DNA of 64,000 nt from Vibrio intestinalis (GTDB lineage Bacteria; Pseudomonadota; Gammaproteobacteria; Enterobacterales; Vibrionaceae). The notes under the pieces were generated by a model that was given only the letters and a program-made list of their open reading frames with translations, made no database searches and was not told where the DNA came from. The stretch is from assembly GCF_025195085.2 (NCBI RefSeq), contig NZ_JANAVY020000011.1, positions 1-64,000 of the forward strand. Reading direction: 5' to 3'. Made by a program: the position numbers and the translations under genes. Positions 8,221 through 18,100 of the stretch are shown here, piece by piece (the first letter of the stretch is position 1; each line of letters begins with the position of its first letter).

Positions 8221-9111
8221 ATGGATAAATTCAGAGATATGGAATTGCTTTGCAGTGTTGTTGAGAAAGGCAACTTTGCTAAGGCTGCAAAAGCAATCGG
8301 AGTAACTCCAGCGATAGTTGGAAGAAGAATTTCCGCATTAGAAGATAATCTAGGACTGGTTCTTTTTCAGCGAACGACTCGTAGTATGCAACTGACCCAT
8401 GCAGGGAAATCATATTACGATGGTGCTAAGCAACTGTTAGAGCAAGTTGAGCATTTAGAACACTCACTAACTCAAGAACATCAAGATAACCCATCAGGGC
8501 TAATAAGGCTGTCTGCACCAGATGAGCTAGGGCGGCAGTTTCTAATTCATGCGATAGCAAAATTTCAAAAGACCTACCCAGATATTCACTTTGATTTGAG
8601 CTTAAATAATTCGCCGGTTAACCTGATTGATGAGGATATTGACCTCGCATTCCGCCTCTCATTTGATATGCAAGACTCTTCGCATGTGGCTGTAAAACTG
8701 AGCCAAACCTCCTTAGGGCTTTATGCGTCACCTCGTTATATTGAGGAATATGGATTACCAGAGGATATCCAGGCACTACAATCCCATCGTTGTATCCAAA
8801 TGGGATCTAGCCGCTATGGAAGCAGTTGGAATTTAGAAAAAGATGGTCGACGGATTAGCTATCGGCAGGCTTGGGCCCTCACTGTTTCGAATACCAGTTC
8901 TCTTTTCGAGGCTCTTATGGCTGATATGGGCATTGCGATGGTGCCAACCATGTTTTGCCATAAATATGTCGAACAAAAGAAGCTAATTTTATTAAAAGGC
9001 ATTTCAGATTTCCCTGAGGTCGGGGTTTACGCCATCTACCCAACTCGCAAACACTTACCTTATCGATTGAAGATATTTCTAAATTTTCTAAAAGATTGGT
9101 TTAAGGGTTAA
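8221..9111 (+). CDS. LysR family transcriptional regulator
   Basis: This 296-residue protein has the LysR architecture. An N-terminal winged HTH (about residues 1-60, with KAAKAIGVTPAIVGRRISAL and LFQRTTRSMQLT) is followed by a linker helix and a periplasmic-binding-protein-like effector domain (about 90-290). It resembles the AaeR/DsdC-type group that regulates divergent enzyme genes. The start at 8221 gives a normal N-terminus (MDKFRDMELLCSVVEKGNF). By arrangement it most likely controls the divergent MBL-fold and grxB genes; the effector is unknown. Confidence 0.92.
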   Translation: MDKFRDMELLCSVVEKGNFAKAAKAIGVTPAIVGRRISALEDNLGLVLFQRTTRSMQLTHAGKSYYDGAKQLLEQVEHLEHSLTQEHQDNPSGLIRLSAPDELGRQFLIHAIAKFQKTYPDIHFDLSLNNSPVNLIDEDIDLAFRLSFDMQDSSHVAVKLSQTSLGLYASPRYIEEYGLPEDIQALQSHRCIQMGSSRYGSSWNLEKDGRRISYRQAWALTVSNTSSLFEALMADMGIAMVPTMFCHKYVEQKKLILLKGISDFPEVGVYAIYPTRKHLPYRLKIFLNFLKDWFKG

Positions 9112-9326
9112 CGTGTGCGAGGGCTGCATGGATTTACTCTGAAGCAACGACTATCGTGTGCTAAGGAGCATCGTTAATAAAAACGTCTTTGCCCCTTTAT
9201 CATCTAGAGCAAAGATTCTAACCCACTTTAGTCTGCAATATTTTTCAGCCCCCTAACTGCATAGCCATTCAATTTCCTCATCTAAACTTATTAAGGCCAC
9301 TTCTAAAGTTAGACGGGAGGTCAATT

Positions 9327-9920
9327 ATGTGGACGAAGAAAGGTCACTTAACTGGGCAGAAAAAGCCCTTCAAGCTCGAAGACATCTGGCGAATTCGCAC
9401 TAGACTAGAAATCGAAGGCAATATCATGGAGTTGGCCCTGCTCAATCTCGCCATCGATTGTAAGCTCCGTTCTTGTGACTTGCTAAGAATGAAAGTTAGA
9501 GATATATCTTCTGGTGGCGTCATTCAAGATCGTGTTCTTTACAGCCAAAGCAAAACTGGTCGAGAGGTACAGTTTGAGATCACTTCCCGCACAGCACAAT
9601 CCTTGACTCAATGGTTAATACGCAGCCAATTATCTGCACCAGATTATCTTTTCCCAAGCCCTCGCAAACAAGGTAAGCCAATGAGTTATAGCTGCTATGC
9701 CACCATTATTCGCCGCTGGGCAACTGAACTTGGCTACGATCCTTATCTTTATGGTACGCACTCAATGCGCCGTACCAAAGCGACGTTAATCTATGCTCGC
9801 ACCAAAAACATTCGGGCTGTTCAGCTGTTACTTGGTCACGTGAAGCTAGATAATACAATTCGATATTTGGGGGTCGAGATAGAGGATGCGCTGAACATCT
9901 CTGAAGGGATAGACTCATAA
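9327..9920 (+). CDS. Short tyrosine recombinase / integrase
   Basis: This 197-residue protein carries only the catalytic half of a tyrosine recombinase. The full active-site set is visible: Arg48 (KLRSCDLL), Lys76 (SKTGRE), His145 and Arg148 (HSMRR), His171 (LLGH) and Tyr180 (TIRYLG). The usual SAM-like core-binding N-terminal domain is missing, as in FimB/FimE-sized enzymes. A GGGAGG element precedes the ATG. It is the first gene of the 9.3-19.4 kb defence island and may have mobilised it, although I did not find matching attachment repeats at the two ends. Confidence 0.85.
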   Translation: MWTKKGHLTGQKKPFKLEDIWRIRTRLEIEGNIMELALLNLAIDCKLRSCDLLRMKVRDISSGGVIQDRVLYSQSKTGREVQFEITSRTAQSLTQWLIRSQLSAPDYLFPSPRKQGKPMSYSCYATIIRRWATELGYDPYLYGTHSMRRTKATLIYARTKNIRAVQLLLGHVKLDNTIRYLGVEIEDALNISEGIDS

Positions 9921-10019
9921 CTAGGTTAGACACTGAATTCAAATTATGTCGATCTTGAGTTGAATAAATATTGTGTCTTTATTTCAATGCTTTATGCTAA
10001 CTATCAACTGATCAAGTGT

Positions 10020-10079
10020 CGCATTTACTCATATGCATGTGCCGTATTTATTCCTATGGCAACAGGGTTGAGTTATAAT
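10020..10079 (+). promoter_or_regulatory. Candidate promoter and repeat operator of the AbiE/hsd unit
   Basis: A perfect TATAAT (10074-10079) lies 29 bases before the start codon region's ribosome site. Upstream are two similar 13-base direct repeats (CGCATTTACTCAT at 10020 and CGTATTTATTCCT at 10043). Antitoxins of the AbiEi type repress their own promoters through repeats, so these may be the operator. No good -35 hexamer is present. Confidence 0.35.
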
Positions 10080-10108
10080 CTGAACACTTAGGAAATTAGG
10101 AGGTTCAA

Positions 10109-10513
10109 ATGACAGCCGTTGACCGTATTTATCAAAAGATAAAGCGTTCAAGACGTTATGTGTTTGAGCGCAAAGACTTTGATGGCTTTGCTAGCTACGA
10201 TCAAATTGGTCGTGCGCTAAAGCAACTAGTCAAAAAAGGTGAGTTAATCAAGCTTGGCTATGGTCTATACACCAAGGCAAGGATTAACAGCTTAACGGGC
10301 AAACCCATGCCTACGAACCCTGGGGGGAGCGATGCCCTGATGCGCGAGATATTAAAGATGAAAGGCGTCGATTTTGAGATGGACAACCTATCTTTGCAAA
10401 GCCTATCAGGTGAAAGCACCCAAATCCCATCATCCGTTCAATACTCATGGAATCCCAAACAATTTAATCGCAAATTGGTTGTTGGTAACCGAGTGTTGAA
10501 TTCACCGAGTTAA
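10109..10513 (+). CDS. AbiEi-type antitoxin (DUF6088 family)
   Basis: This 134-residue protein has an N-terminal winged helix (about residues 5-62, ending LIKLGYGLYTKAR) typical of AbiEi/DUF6088 antitoxins. These act as transcriptional autorepressors and antagonise an AbiEii nucleotidyltransferase. The C-terminal part is shorter than classical AbiEi. The ATG follows a strong AGGAGG site. The stop codon is one base from the start of the AbiEii-like gene, so the pair is cotranscribed and probably translationally coupled. Confidence 0.8.
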   Translation: MTAVDRIYQKIKRSRRYVFERKDFDGFASYDQIGRALKQLVKKGELIKLGYGLYTKARINSLTGKPMPTNPGGSDALMREILKMKGVDFEMDNLSLQSLSGESTQIPSSVQYSWNPKQFNRKLVVGNRVLNSPS

Positions 10514-10514
10514 T

Positions 10515-11468
10515 ATGGAAAAACTAAAGCAACAGTTTCTTGAGGTTTCCGATGCACTTGAGCTCGGAAACCCTGCCATTATTGAAAAAGATTACTGGGT
10601 AGTTGCCTTGCTTTCTGAGCTAGCAGAAGTGAAGCCTGACTCTCACCAAATGGTCTTTTCTGGCGGTACAGCTCTGGCAAAGTCAAACGTTAAAATTCTG
10701 AGAATGTCAGAAGACGTAGACATTAAATTGATCCCTAAGCAAGCGTTTGATGAACTGAGCCGCGCAAAAAAGAAAGCAGCTCGTAAGGCATGCATCAACG
10801 GTATTGAACAGGCGATCACTCGGTCAGAGCGATTTACGGTTGAAGCGCGTAGTGTAAGTGATGAATATCGCTATGTTGAGTTGGAACTCCGATACCCGCA
10901 ACAGTTTAGCCAAGCGCCATGTCTTCGCCCCATTATCAAACTGGAGTTAATGGAGACAATCCCACTGTTTGATGCAGAGCCTCGTAGCATTCAATCACTG
11001 GTCGCAGAGCTGTATAAACAACCACCAGAAGTGAAGGGGTTTGATTGCGTTTCTATCCATGCCACGTTGGTTGAAAAAATCATATCAATGTTGCGCCGCA
11101 CAATGTCAGTCAAGCGCGATGCACAGCGTAAGGATGATGCCACTCTTGTGCGCCATATCTATGATGTTTACTGCATTCTAAAGACCGAAGAACAGACAGA
11201 ACACCTCGACCTGACAGCACTTACAGCGTTATTTAAAACTGTGTTGGAAGAAGATATTGTGCGTTTTGGTAATCAGCATGCAGAGTTTGTTGCCACTCCA
11301 AAACAAGAGCTACAACTCGGATTGCAAGAACTTGAAGAAAACCCTGTTTTCCGCCATCGCTTTCAAGACTTTGTCACTCCTATGGTGTTTAACACCGAAC
11401 CTCATGATTTTGATACCTGCTTTGCCTCCTTTAAATGCATTGCAGCGTCACTAATTAAAACAATTTAA
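10515..11468 (+). CDS. AbiEii/AbiGii family nucleotidyltransferase toxin
   Basis: This 317-residue protein has the AbiEii toxin signature. KDYW (25-28) is followed by the nucleotidyltransferase motif FSGGTALAK (48-56) and the acidic SEDVDIKL motif (65-72, Asp67 and Asp69 as metal ligands). Later come a Lys-bearing helix (EKIISMLRR) and RHIYDVYCI, corresponding to motifs III and IV. Family members transfer nucleotides to tRNA or similar targets and cause growth arrest, giving phage abortive infection. The gene lies 20 bases before hsdM in the same direction, so toxin and restriction system may share a transcript. Confidence 0.88.
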   Translation: MEKLKQQFLEVSDALELGNPAIIEKDYWVVALLSELAEVKPDSHQMVFSGGTALAKSNVKILRMSEDVDIKLIPKQAFDELSRAKKKAARKACINGIEQAITRSERFTVEARSVSDEYRYVELELRYPQQFSQAPCLRPIIKLELMETIPLFDAEPRSIQSLVAELYKQPPEVKGFDCVSIHATLVEKIISMLRRTMSVKRDAQRKDDATLVRHIYDVYCILKTEEQTEHLDLTALTALFKTVLEEDIVRFGNQHAEFVATPKQELQLGLQELEENPVFRHRFQDFVTPMVFNTEPHDFDTCFASFKCIAASLIKTI

Positions 11469-11488
11469 CATTACTCGAGAACAACTTA

Positions 11489-13021
11489 ATGCCACACACA
11501 CCAATCAATCAAGATGAAATCAACAAAGCCGTTTGGGCTGCCTGTGACACCTTCCGAGGCACAGTAGACCCATCAATCTACAAAGATTTCATCCTCACCA
11601 TGCTGTTCTTGAAGTACATCTCAGACGTACACCAAGACAAGTTTGACGAGCTATCAAAGCAATTCAACGGTAACGAGCAGATGATCACGGCGATGATGTC
11701 GAAACAGTCTTTCAAAATCCCGACTGGTTCAACATTCTGGGACTTATATGAAGCTCGCCACGAAGCTGGTAACGGCTCACGCATCGACCAAGCCCTACAC
11801 GCCATCGAAGAAGACAACGGCACTAAGCTAAAGAACGTATTCCAAGACATCAGCTTTAACACCGACAAACTCGGTGATGAAAAACAAAAGAACGACATTC
11901 TGCGTCATCTACTGGAAGACTTTGGTAAAGACACGCTAAACCTACGCCCAAGCCGCGTGGGTTCGCTGGACGTAATTGGTAACGCCTACGAGTACCTCAT
12001 CAAACATTTCGCTGCGGGTAGTGGTAAATCGGCGGGTGAGTTCTATACCCCACCAGAGGTGTCGGCTCTACTCTCTATCATCCTAGAGCCACAACAAGGC
12101 GATAGCATTTGTGACCCTGCCTGTGGTTCAGGCTCGCTATTGATAAAGTGTGGTAAGCAAGTACAGAACAACTTTGCTGGCTCTAAGCAGTATGCACTGT
12201 TTGGTCAGGAAGCGATTGGTTCAACCTGGTCACTAGCGAAGATGAACATGTTCCTACACGGTGAAGACAACCACCGCATTGAGTGGGGTGATACTATTCG
12301 TAACCCTAAGCTTCAAGACAAAGACGGGGGCCTGCTGCACTTTGATGTAGTTACGGCGAACCCTCCTTTCTCGCTGGATAAATGGGGCTTTGAAGATGCT
12401 GGTAACGACCACTTTGGTCGCTTCCGTCGTGGTATCCCACCTAAGACCAAAGGTGACTATGCGTTTATCTCACACATGATTGAAACGCTTAAACCCGCCT
12501 CTCAAGGTAAGAAAGGCGGCCGAATGGGTGTTGTTGTCCCTCACGGTGTGCTATTCCGTGCATCAAGTGAAGGTAAAATCCGTAAACAGCTTATCGATGA
12601 AAACCTACTCGATGCCGTCATCGGTCTACCTGAAAAGTTGTTCTTTGGTACGGGAATCCCTGCCGCGATCCTTATCTTCAAAAAACAGAAAGACGATAAC
12701 AAAGTATTGTTTATTGATGCGTCTCGTGAGTTCAAATCAGGTAAGAACCAAAACCAACTGACGCCAGAGAACATCCAGAAGATTGTTGATACCTATAAAA
12801 CACGTGAAACCACAGACAAATACTCATACCTTGCAACTCTAGAAGAGATTGCCGAGAACGACTACAACCTCAACATCCCTCGTTATGTGGATACATTTGA
12901 GGAAGAGGAAGAGATCGACTTGGTTGCGGTACGCACTGAGCGTTTGGCACTACAAAGTGAATTATCTGAGTTAGAAGCAGAGATGGCAGGTTACCTAGAG
13001 GAGCTAGGTTATGGTGCCTAA
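11489..13021 (+). CDS. hsdM: Type I restriction-modification methyltransferase subunit HsdM
   Basis: This is the N6-adenine methyltransferase subunit, which with HsdS modifies the recognition site and with HsdR forms the restriction complex. The N-terminal HsdM helical domain (about 1-150) is followed by the catalytic domain: SAM-binding DPACGSG (209-215) and the catalytic NPPF (291-294), both intact. At 510 residues it is of type IC size. The C-terminal tail is acidic and helical and overlaps the hsdS start by 11 bases, indicating coupled translation. Confidence 0.95.
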   Translation: MPHTPINQDEINKAVWAACDTFRGTVDPSIYKDFILTMLFLKYISDVHQDKFDELSKQFNGNEQMITAMMSKQSFKIPTGSTFWDLYEARHEAGNGSRIDQALHAIEEDNGTKLKNVFQDISFNTDKLGDEKQKNDILRHLLEDFGKDTLNLRPSRVGSLDVIGNAYEYLIKHFAAGSGKSAGEFYTPPEVSALLSIILEPQQGDSICDPACGSGSLLIKCGKQVQNNFAGSKQYALFGQEAIGSTWSLAKMNMFLHGEDNHRIEWGDTIRNPKLQDKDGGLLHFDVVTANPPFSLDKWGFEDAGNDHFGRFRRGIPPKTKGDYAFISHMIETLKPASQGKKGGRMGVVVPHGVLFRASSEGKIRKQLIDENLLDAVIGLPEKLFFGTGIPAAILIFKKQKDDNKVLFIDASREFKSGKNQNQLTPENIQKIVDTYKTRETTDKYSYLATLEEIAENDYNLNIPRYVDTFEEEEEIDLVAVRTERLALQSELSELEAEMAGYLEELGYGA

Positions 13022-14192
13022 TGGTTGGAAACTTCTTACGTTAGATGAGCTTAAATCGGATAAGTTGTCATACGGTGCTAACTCTCCATCATGCGAGTTA
13101 AAAGAAAATGATACTAGATACATAAGAATCACAGACATTGATGATAGTGGAAACCTAAATGCCAGTGCTGTTGGCATAGATTCAGATGACTATGAAGATT
13201 ATGTTCTTAAAAATAATGATTTTCTATTTGCAAGAAGCGGTAATACTGTCGGCAAAACCTTTCTATACGAAGAAGATAAGCACCCCAAAGCAGCCTATGC
13301 TGGGTATTTAATCCGTTTTCGTGCGAATCAAGATAAGCTTATTTCACAATATCTAAAACAATTTTGTTTTAGCAGTAGGTATCATTTTTGGGTTAAGTCT
13401 CAGCTTAGAGCTGGTGCTCAGCCAAATATCAACGCTAAGGAGTATGGAGGATTACAGTTACCACTCCCCCCACTCCCAGAACAACGCAAAATCGCCAAAA
13501 TCCTCTCAACATGGGACAAAGCGATTACCACCACAGAAAAGCTGATTGAAACCAGCAAGCAGCAGAAAAAAGCCCTGATGCAACAGCTTTTGACGGGTAA
13601 GAAGCGTTTGGTGAATCCTGAGACGGGTAAGGTGTTTGAGGGTGATTGGAAAAAGGTTGAGTTAGGAAAACTTCTAGATTACAAGCAACCAACCCCCTAT
13701 TTGGTTAAGTCTACTGAATATTCAAATGAGTATCCAACACCAGTTTTAACAGCAGGAAAGACATTCATACTTGGTTACTCGAATGAAGACTTTGGTATCT
13801 TCCGTGAAGAATTACCAGCAATAATTTTTGATGACTTTACGACAGCAAGTAAGTTTGTAGACTTTCCATTTAAAGCAAAATCGAGTGCGATGAAAATATT
13901 AATCGCCAAAGATGGTGTATCCATAAAGTACGTATATGAGGCTATGCAGGTATTAAATTATCCTGTCGGTGGTCACCAGCGTCACTGGATTTCAATATTC
14001 GCTAATCTAGTTATTGGACTTCCAGAACCTGAAGAGCAACAAAAAATCGCCTCAGTCCTTACTGCTGCCGATAAAGAAATCGAAATACTGGAAGCCAAGC
14101 TTACTCACTTTAAACAAGAGAAAAAGGCACTGATGCAGCAGTTGTTGACGGGTAAGCGCCGTGTAAAAGTGGATGAAGAAGTTGCTGCGTAA
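13011..14192 (+). CDS. hsdS: Type I restriction-modification specificity subunit HsdS
   Basis: This 393-residue subunit has two target-recognition domains (about 1-155 and 215-340), each followed by a conserved helical spacer. Both spacers contain an EQ(R/Q)KIA motif and end in the shared segment KKALMQQLLTGK. This near-repeat gives pseudo-twofold symmetry and sets the spacing of the bipartite DNA target. The two recognition domains are unalike, as expected for an asymmetric site. The gene overlaps hsdM. Codon use in the recognition domains is visibly AT-richer than in the spacers, consistent with domain exchange. Confidence 0.93.
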   Translation: MVPNGWKLLTLDELKSDKLSYGANSPSCELKENDTRYIRITDIDDSGNLNASAVGIDSDDYEDYVLKNNDFLFARSGNTVGKTFLYEEDKHPKAAYAGYLIRFRANQDKLISQYLKQFCFSSRYHFWVKSQLRAGAQPNINAKEYGGLQLPLPPLPEQRKIAKILSTWDKAITTTEKLIETSKQQKKALMQQLLTGKKRLVNPETGKVFEGDWKKVELGKLLDYKQPTPYLVKSTEYSNEYPTPVLTAGKTFILGYSNEDFGIFREELPAIIFDDFTTASKFVDFPFKAKSSAMKILIAKDGVSIKYVYEAMQVLNYPVGGHQRHWISIFANLVIGLPEPEEQQKIASVLTAADKEIEILEAKLTHFKQEKKALMQQLLTGKRRVKVDEEVAA

Positions 14193-14212
14193 CGCATATC
14201 TTAATTCTCTAC

Positions 14213-14241
14213 CAATGTGTGACGCAATGCGTCACACATTG
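14213..14241. repeat. 29-bp near-perfect palindrome between hsdS and the DUF6933 gene
   Basis: Two perfect 14-bp arms (CAATGTGTGACGCA / TGCGTCACACATTG) flank a single central A. It starts 21 bases after the hsdS stop and ends 29 bases before the next ATG. With almost no loop it would extrude as a cruciform in DNA or bind a dimeric protein. No T run follows, so it is not a standard terminator. Confidence 0.8.
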
Positions 14242-14270
14242 ATTAGACTTTCAAAGCTAGGTAATACCAA

Positions 14271-15128
14271 ATGTTAGTGTTTAACTGCACCAAAGCCGCT
14301 GCGGACTTTTTCACCGTAAAGCGCAATGGCAAAAAAGTCTCTCCGTTAGAAGCGCCGCCAACGGATTCTGTCAGTGGTTATGAAGCCGCGAATGTGTTGA
14401 ATACCCCTACAGTACCCATCAGTGCTTGGTTGGTACATGCGGTCAACGTTCGACGCAAAAAGGTGCTAATTGCCATGCACGTCGAAACCCGCTATGCCAT
14501 GGTGTTTGTCGGCATTCAAAAAGGGGATTGGCTCGAATTTACTAACCAACTGCTGGAACGGCTGTTTAACAACATGCAGTTCTTTGGTGAAGAGTTCGAA
14601 ATGTGCGATGAAGAGAGCTTCGAAGAAATGTTCAATGAGTTCATCAAACTTCATCCTAGACCATTCTTTTGTCAACGCGGTGACCGCAGTGTACAAAGCC
14701 ACATAAATGATGTTGCGTGGCAATTTGAAGACCGAGTGTACCGAATCGGCTCCCTACCCAAAGGGCATGAACAGTGCGCTGAATTTGATGACTGGCTCAA
14801 CAGTTTAATTCGCTCGACCAAACAAAAGAAAGACTACTTTCACCCTGACGAAGAGATGTTCATTGATTGGATGCAGACCTATAGCGAATTGGGTGACAAT
14901 GAGGACAAGCTCATCCGCCAGTTATTTGGATCTCTACGCCGACAAATGATGCACGCCGAAATGGTTAAGCGTGGGATTCCCGACGACGACTATTTTGATG
15001 GGATGAATGCCGAACTCAACCAAGCAATCCATGAGTATTATCAAGAGATTGCCCCTGACACGCAGAGCGAAGACATTCCCAATAACGTCATCGACTTCAA
15101 TCAGGCCAAAAAACGCAAACTCCATTAA
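14271..15128 (+). CDS. DUF6933 domain protein embedded in the type I R-M operon
   Basis: This soluble 285-residue protein begins MLVFNCTKAAADFF, the typical start of the DUF6933 domain (about residues 1-150), and continues with WLVHAVNVRRKKVLIAMHVE. The remaining half is helical and acidic. The family has no assigned function. The gene sits between hsdS and hsdR in the same direction, with 51 bases to hsdR, so it is probably expressed with the complex. A role in regulating HsdR, in immunity, or as a separate anti-phage factor are all open; nothing in the sequence decides. Confidence 0.65.
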   Translation: MLVFNCTKAAADFFTVKRNGKKVSPLEAPPTDSVSGYEAANVLNTPTVPISAWLVHAVNVRRKKVLIAMHVETRYAMVFVGIQKGDWLEFTNQLLERLFNNMQFFGEEFEMCDEESFEEMFNEFIKLHPRPFFCQRGDRSVQSHINDVAWQFEDRVYRIGSLPKGHEQCAEFDDWLNSLIRSTKQKKDYFHPDEEMFIDWMQTYSELGDNEDKLIRQLFGSLRRQMMHAEMVKRGIPDDDYFDGMNAELNQAIHEYYQEIAPDTQSEDIPNNVIDFNQAKKRKLH

Positions 15129-15178
15129 AAGTAAAAGCAACAATAAAAACAAAAACGACTCAATAATAAGGGACGACA

Positions 15179-18100
15179 ATGTCAGGCAATTTACCCAACT
15201 TCCGAGAAGAACAAAGCGCAAAGATTCCCGCCCTCACTTTGCTCACTAACCTTGGTTATCAGTTCATTTCACCAAATGAATGTGTGGTGAAACGTGGCAA
15301 TCTTTCCACGGTCATTTTGCCTGATGTACTGCGTGATGTGCTCAAACACAAAACCTTCTCGTTTCTGGGTAAGGATCGCCAGCTATCAGAATCTGCGATG
15401 GATAAAATCGTCCATGAGCTCGCCAACCCTGCGATGAATAAAGGGTTAAAAGCCGCGAATGAAAAGCTGTATAACGCCCTCACCTATGGCATAAGCGTGA
15501 CCGAGTTTGTGGAGGGTAAAAAAGCCAACCCAACGATTGTTATCATTGATTGGCAAAACCCTGAAAACAACCAGTTCCATTTTACTGAAGAGCTTGAAGT
15601 TGAAAATGCACACGGCACAGGCAAGCGTATTCCAGATATTGTCTGCTTTGTGAATGGCCTGCCTTGGGTAGTGATTGAAGCCAAGCGTCCTGACTCCTCT
15701 CATGAGGGCAAGCCAACGGTTGCCGAGGGTATCTCGCAAAACATCCGTAACCAAAAAGTCGATGAGATCCCACACCTATTTGCCTACAGCCAATTACTCA
15801 TGTCGGTGAACGGAAATGAGGGCTTATACGGCACCTGCGGCACACCGAGTAAGTTTTGGGCGAAATGGAAAGAAGAACAGATCACCGATGCCACCTTTGC
15901 ACGCCTGAAAAACACACCACTGACACCAGTTCAGCTAGATAAACTGTTTGCGCACCGCCCAGCCAAAGTACGTGATGAATACCTATCACTGATTGCTGGC
16001 GGTGATTTAATGGTGACAGACCAAGACCGCTTGTTGGTATCGCTGCTTCGTCACGACCGCCTACTGGAAATGACTCAGCTTTTCACCTTGTTTGATAAAA
16101 AAGCGGGCAAAATCGTTGCCCGTTATCAGCAGGTCTTTGGCATTAAAGCATTAATTGAGCGTGTAACCTCTTTTGATGAGCAAGGCGCACGTAATGGTGG
16201 GGTTATATGGCATACCACAGGTTCGGGTAAATCGTTCACCATGGTGTTCTTGTCCAAGGCACTGATTTGGATTAAAGAACTCGCTAAATGCCGTGTGGTA
16301 GTGGTTACTGACCGTGTGGATTTGGAAGATCAGCTAGCGCGTACCTTCGCTTCTGGCGGAGCCTTGTCTGAAAAAGATCGTAAAACTGCCATGGCTACAA
16401 CGGGTAAACGCCTTGCTGAGCAAATTGGTAAAGGCAATGAGCGTATTATCTTCTCCATCATCAACAAGTTTGGCACCGCAATAGAGCTTGATGAGTGTTA
16501 CAACGACAGCCCTGATATGATTGTGCTAGTTGATGAAGGTCATCGCAGCCAAAACGGTGAAAATAATATTCGTATGCAGCAAGCCCTGCCAAAAGCCGCT
16601 TATATCGGCTTTACGGGTACACCGCTGCTGCAAGATGACAAGACTGAAAACAAGTTCGGTAAAATCATCCACTCTTACACCATGCAACAAGCGGTGGAAG
16701 ACAAAACCGTTACCCCGCTACTGTATGAAGAGCGAGTGCCAGAGTTAAGCACCAACGATAAAGCTCTTGATGCTTGGTTTGACCGCATCACCGATAGGCT
16801 GACCGAAAAGCAGCGCACCGACTTGAAGAAGAAGTTTGCTCAGAAAGGTCAGATCTACCAAACGGAAGGTCGTATTGAACTTATCGCTCATGACATTTCT
16901 GACCACTTCCAAAACTTTAAGCGCCAGGGTTTAAAAGGGCAGCTTGCTTGTGACTCAAAAGCATCTGCCATCCAATATAAGAAGCTTCTCGACCAAATTG
17001 GTAAAGTGACCTCGGTTGTCGCTATGTCACCGCCAGACACCCGTGAAGGGCACGATACGGTCGATGGTGAAAGTAAGGATGTGGTACAGAATTGGTGGAA
17101 AGAGAACGTGTTGGACTCTGACTTTGGTCAAGATGAGAAAGCCTACACCAAGCATATCATTGAAGAGTTCGCCAAAGACGATGGCCCTGATTTGATGATC
17201 GTGGTCGATAAGCTTCTAACAGGCTTTGATGAGCCGAAAAACACGGTGCTGTACATCGATAAGCCGCTGAAACAACATAACCTTATCCAAGCCATCGCTC
17301 GTGTGAACCGCCTGCATCAGAAGAAAGAGTTTGGTTACCTCATCGATTACCGTGGCATCTTAAAAGAGCTCGATGCGACCATTGCGGACTACCAGGACTT
17401 GGCCGAGCGCACCCAAGGTGGTTTTGATATCGATGACCTTAAAGGCTTGTACAGCCGCATGGATACCGAATATAAAAAGCTGCCAGGTCTTTATTGTGAG
17501 CTGTGGGCATTTTTTACTGATGTAAAAAACACACAAGATCCGCAAGCAATGGCACGGGTATTTGCGCCGAACATAGAATACGTAGATGGTCAGCCCACCG
17601 ACTTAAACCTAAAGAAACGCCAAGATTTTTATAGCACGCTCACTGCGTTTGCTAATTGCTTAAAAGTCGCCCTGCAATCAGCCACCTACTTTGAAGACAA
17701 GAGCTTTGATGATAAACGTCAGATTTATAAAGACACGCTAAAAAGCATGACATCACTGCGTAAAGTTGTTCGTGAGCAAGCAGAAGAGACCATTGATTAC
17801 GACGAGTACGCTGAGAGTATTCGGACTATGTTAGACAAGCACATCGGTGGCGTTGAGATCCAAGAGTCTAAAGGTGCTTATCTGGTTGGCAATATGGGTA
17901 AGGATATAAAACCAGAAGAGCTAAGTGACGATGAGGCTCGTAATAAGAAAGATGCGATCACAGGGCGTGTCACCAAGATGATTGAGCAAGATCTTGCCGA
18001 TGACCCTTATGCTCAAGAGTATTTCTCGAAGCTACTTAAACAGGCGATTCAGCAAGCAAAAGAGATGTTTGATGCCCCTGTTAAGCAATATCTCCTATTT

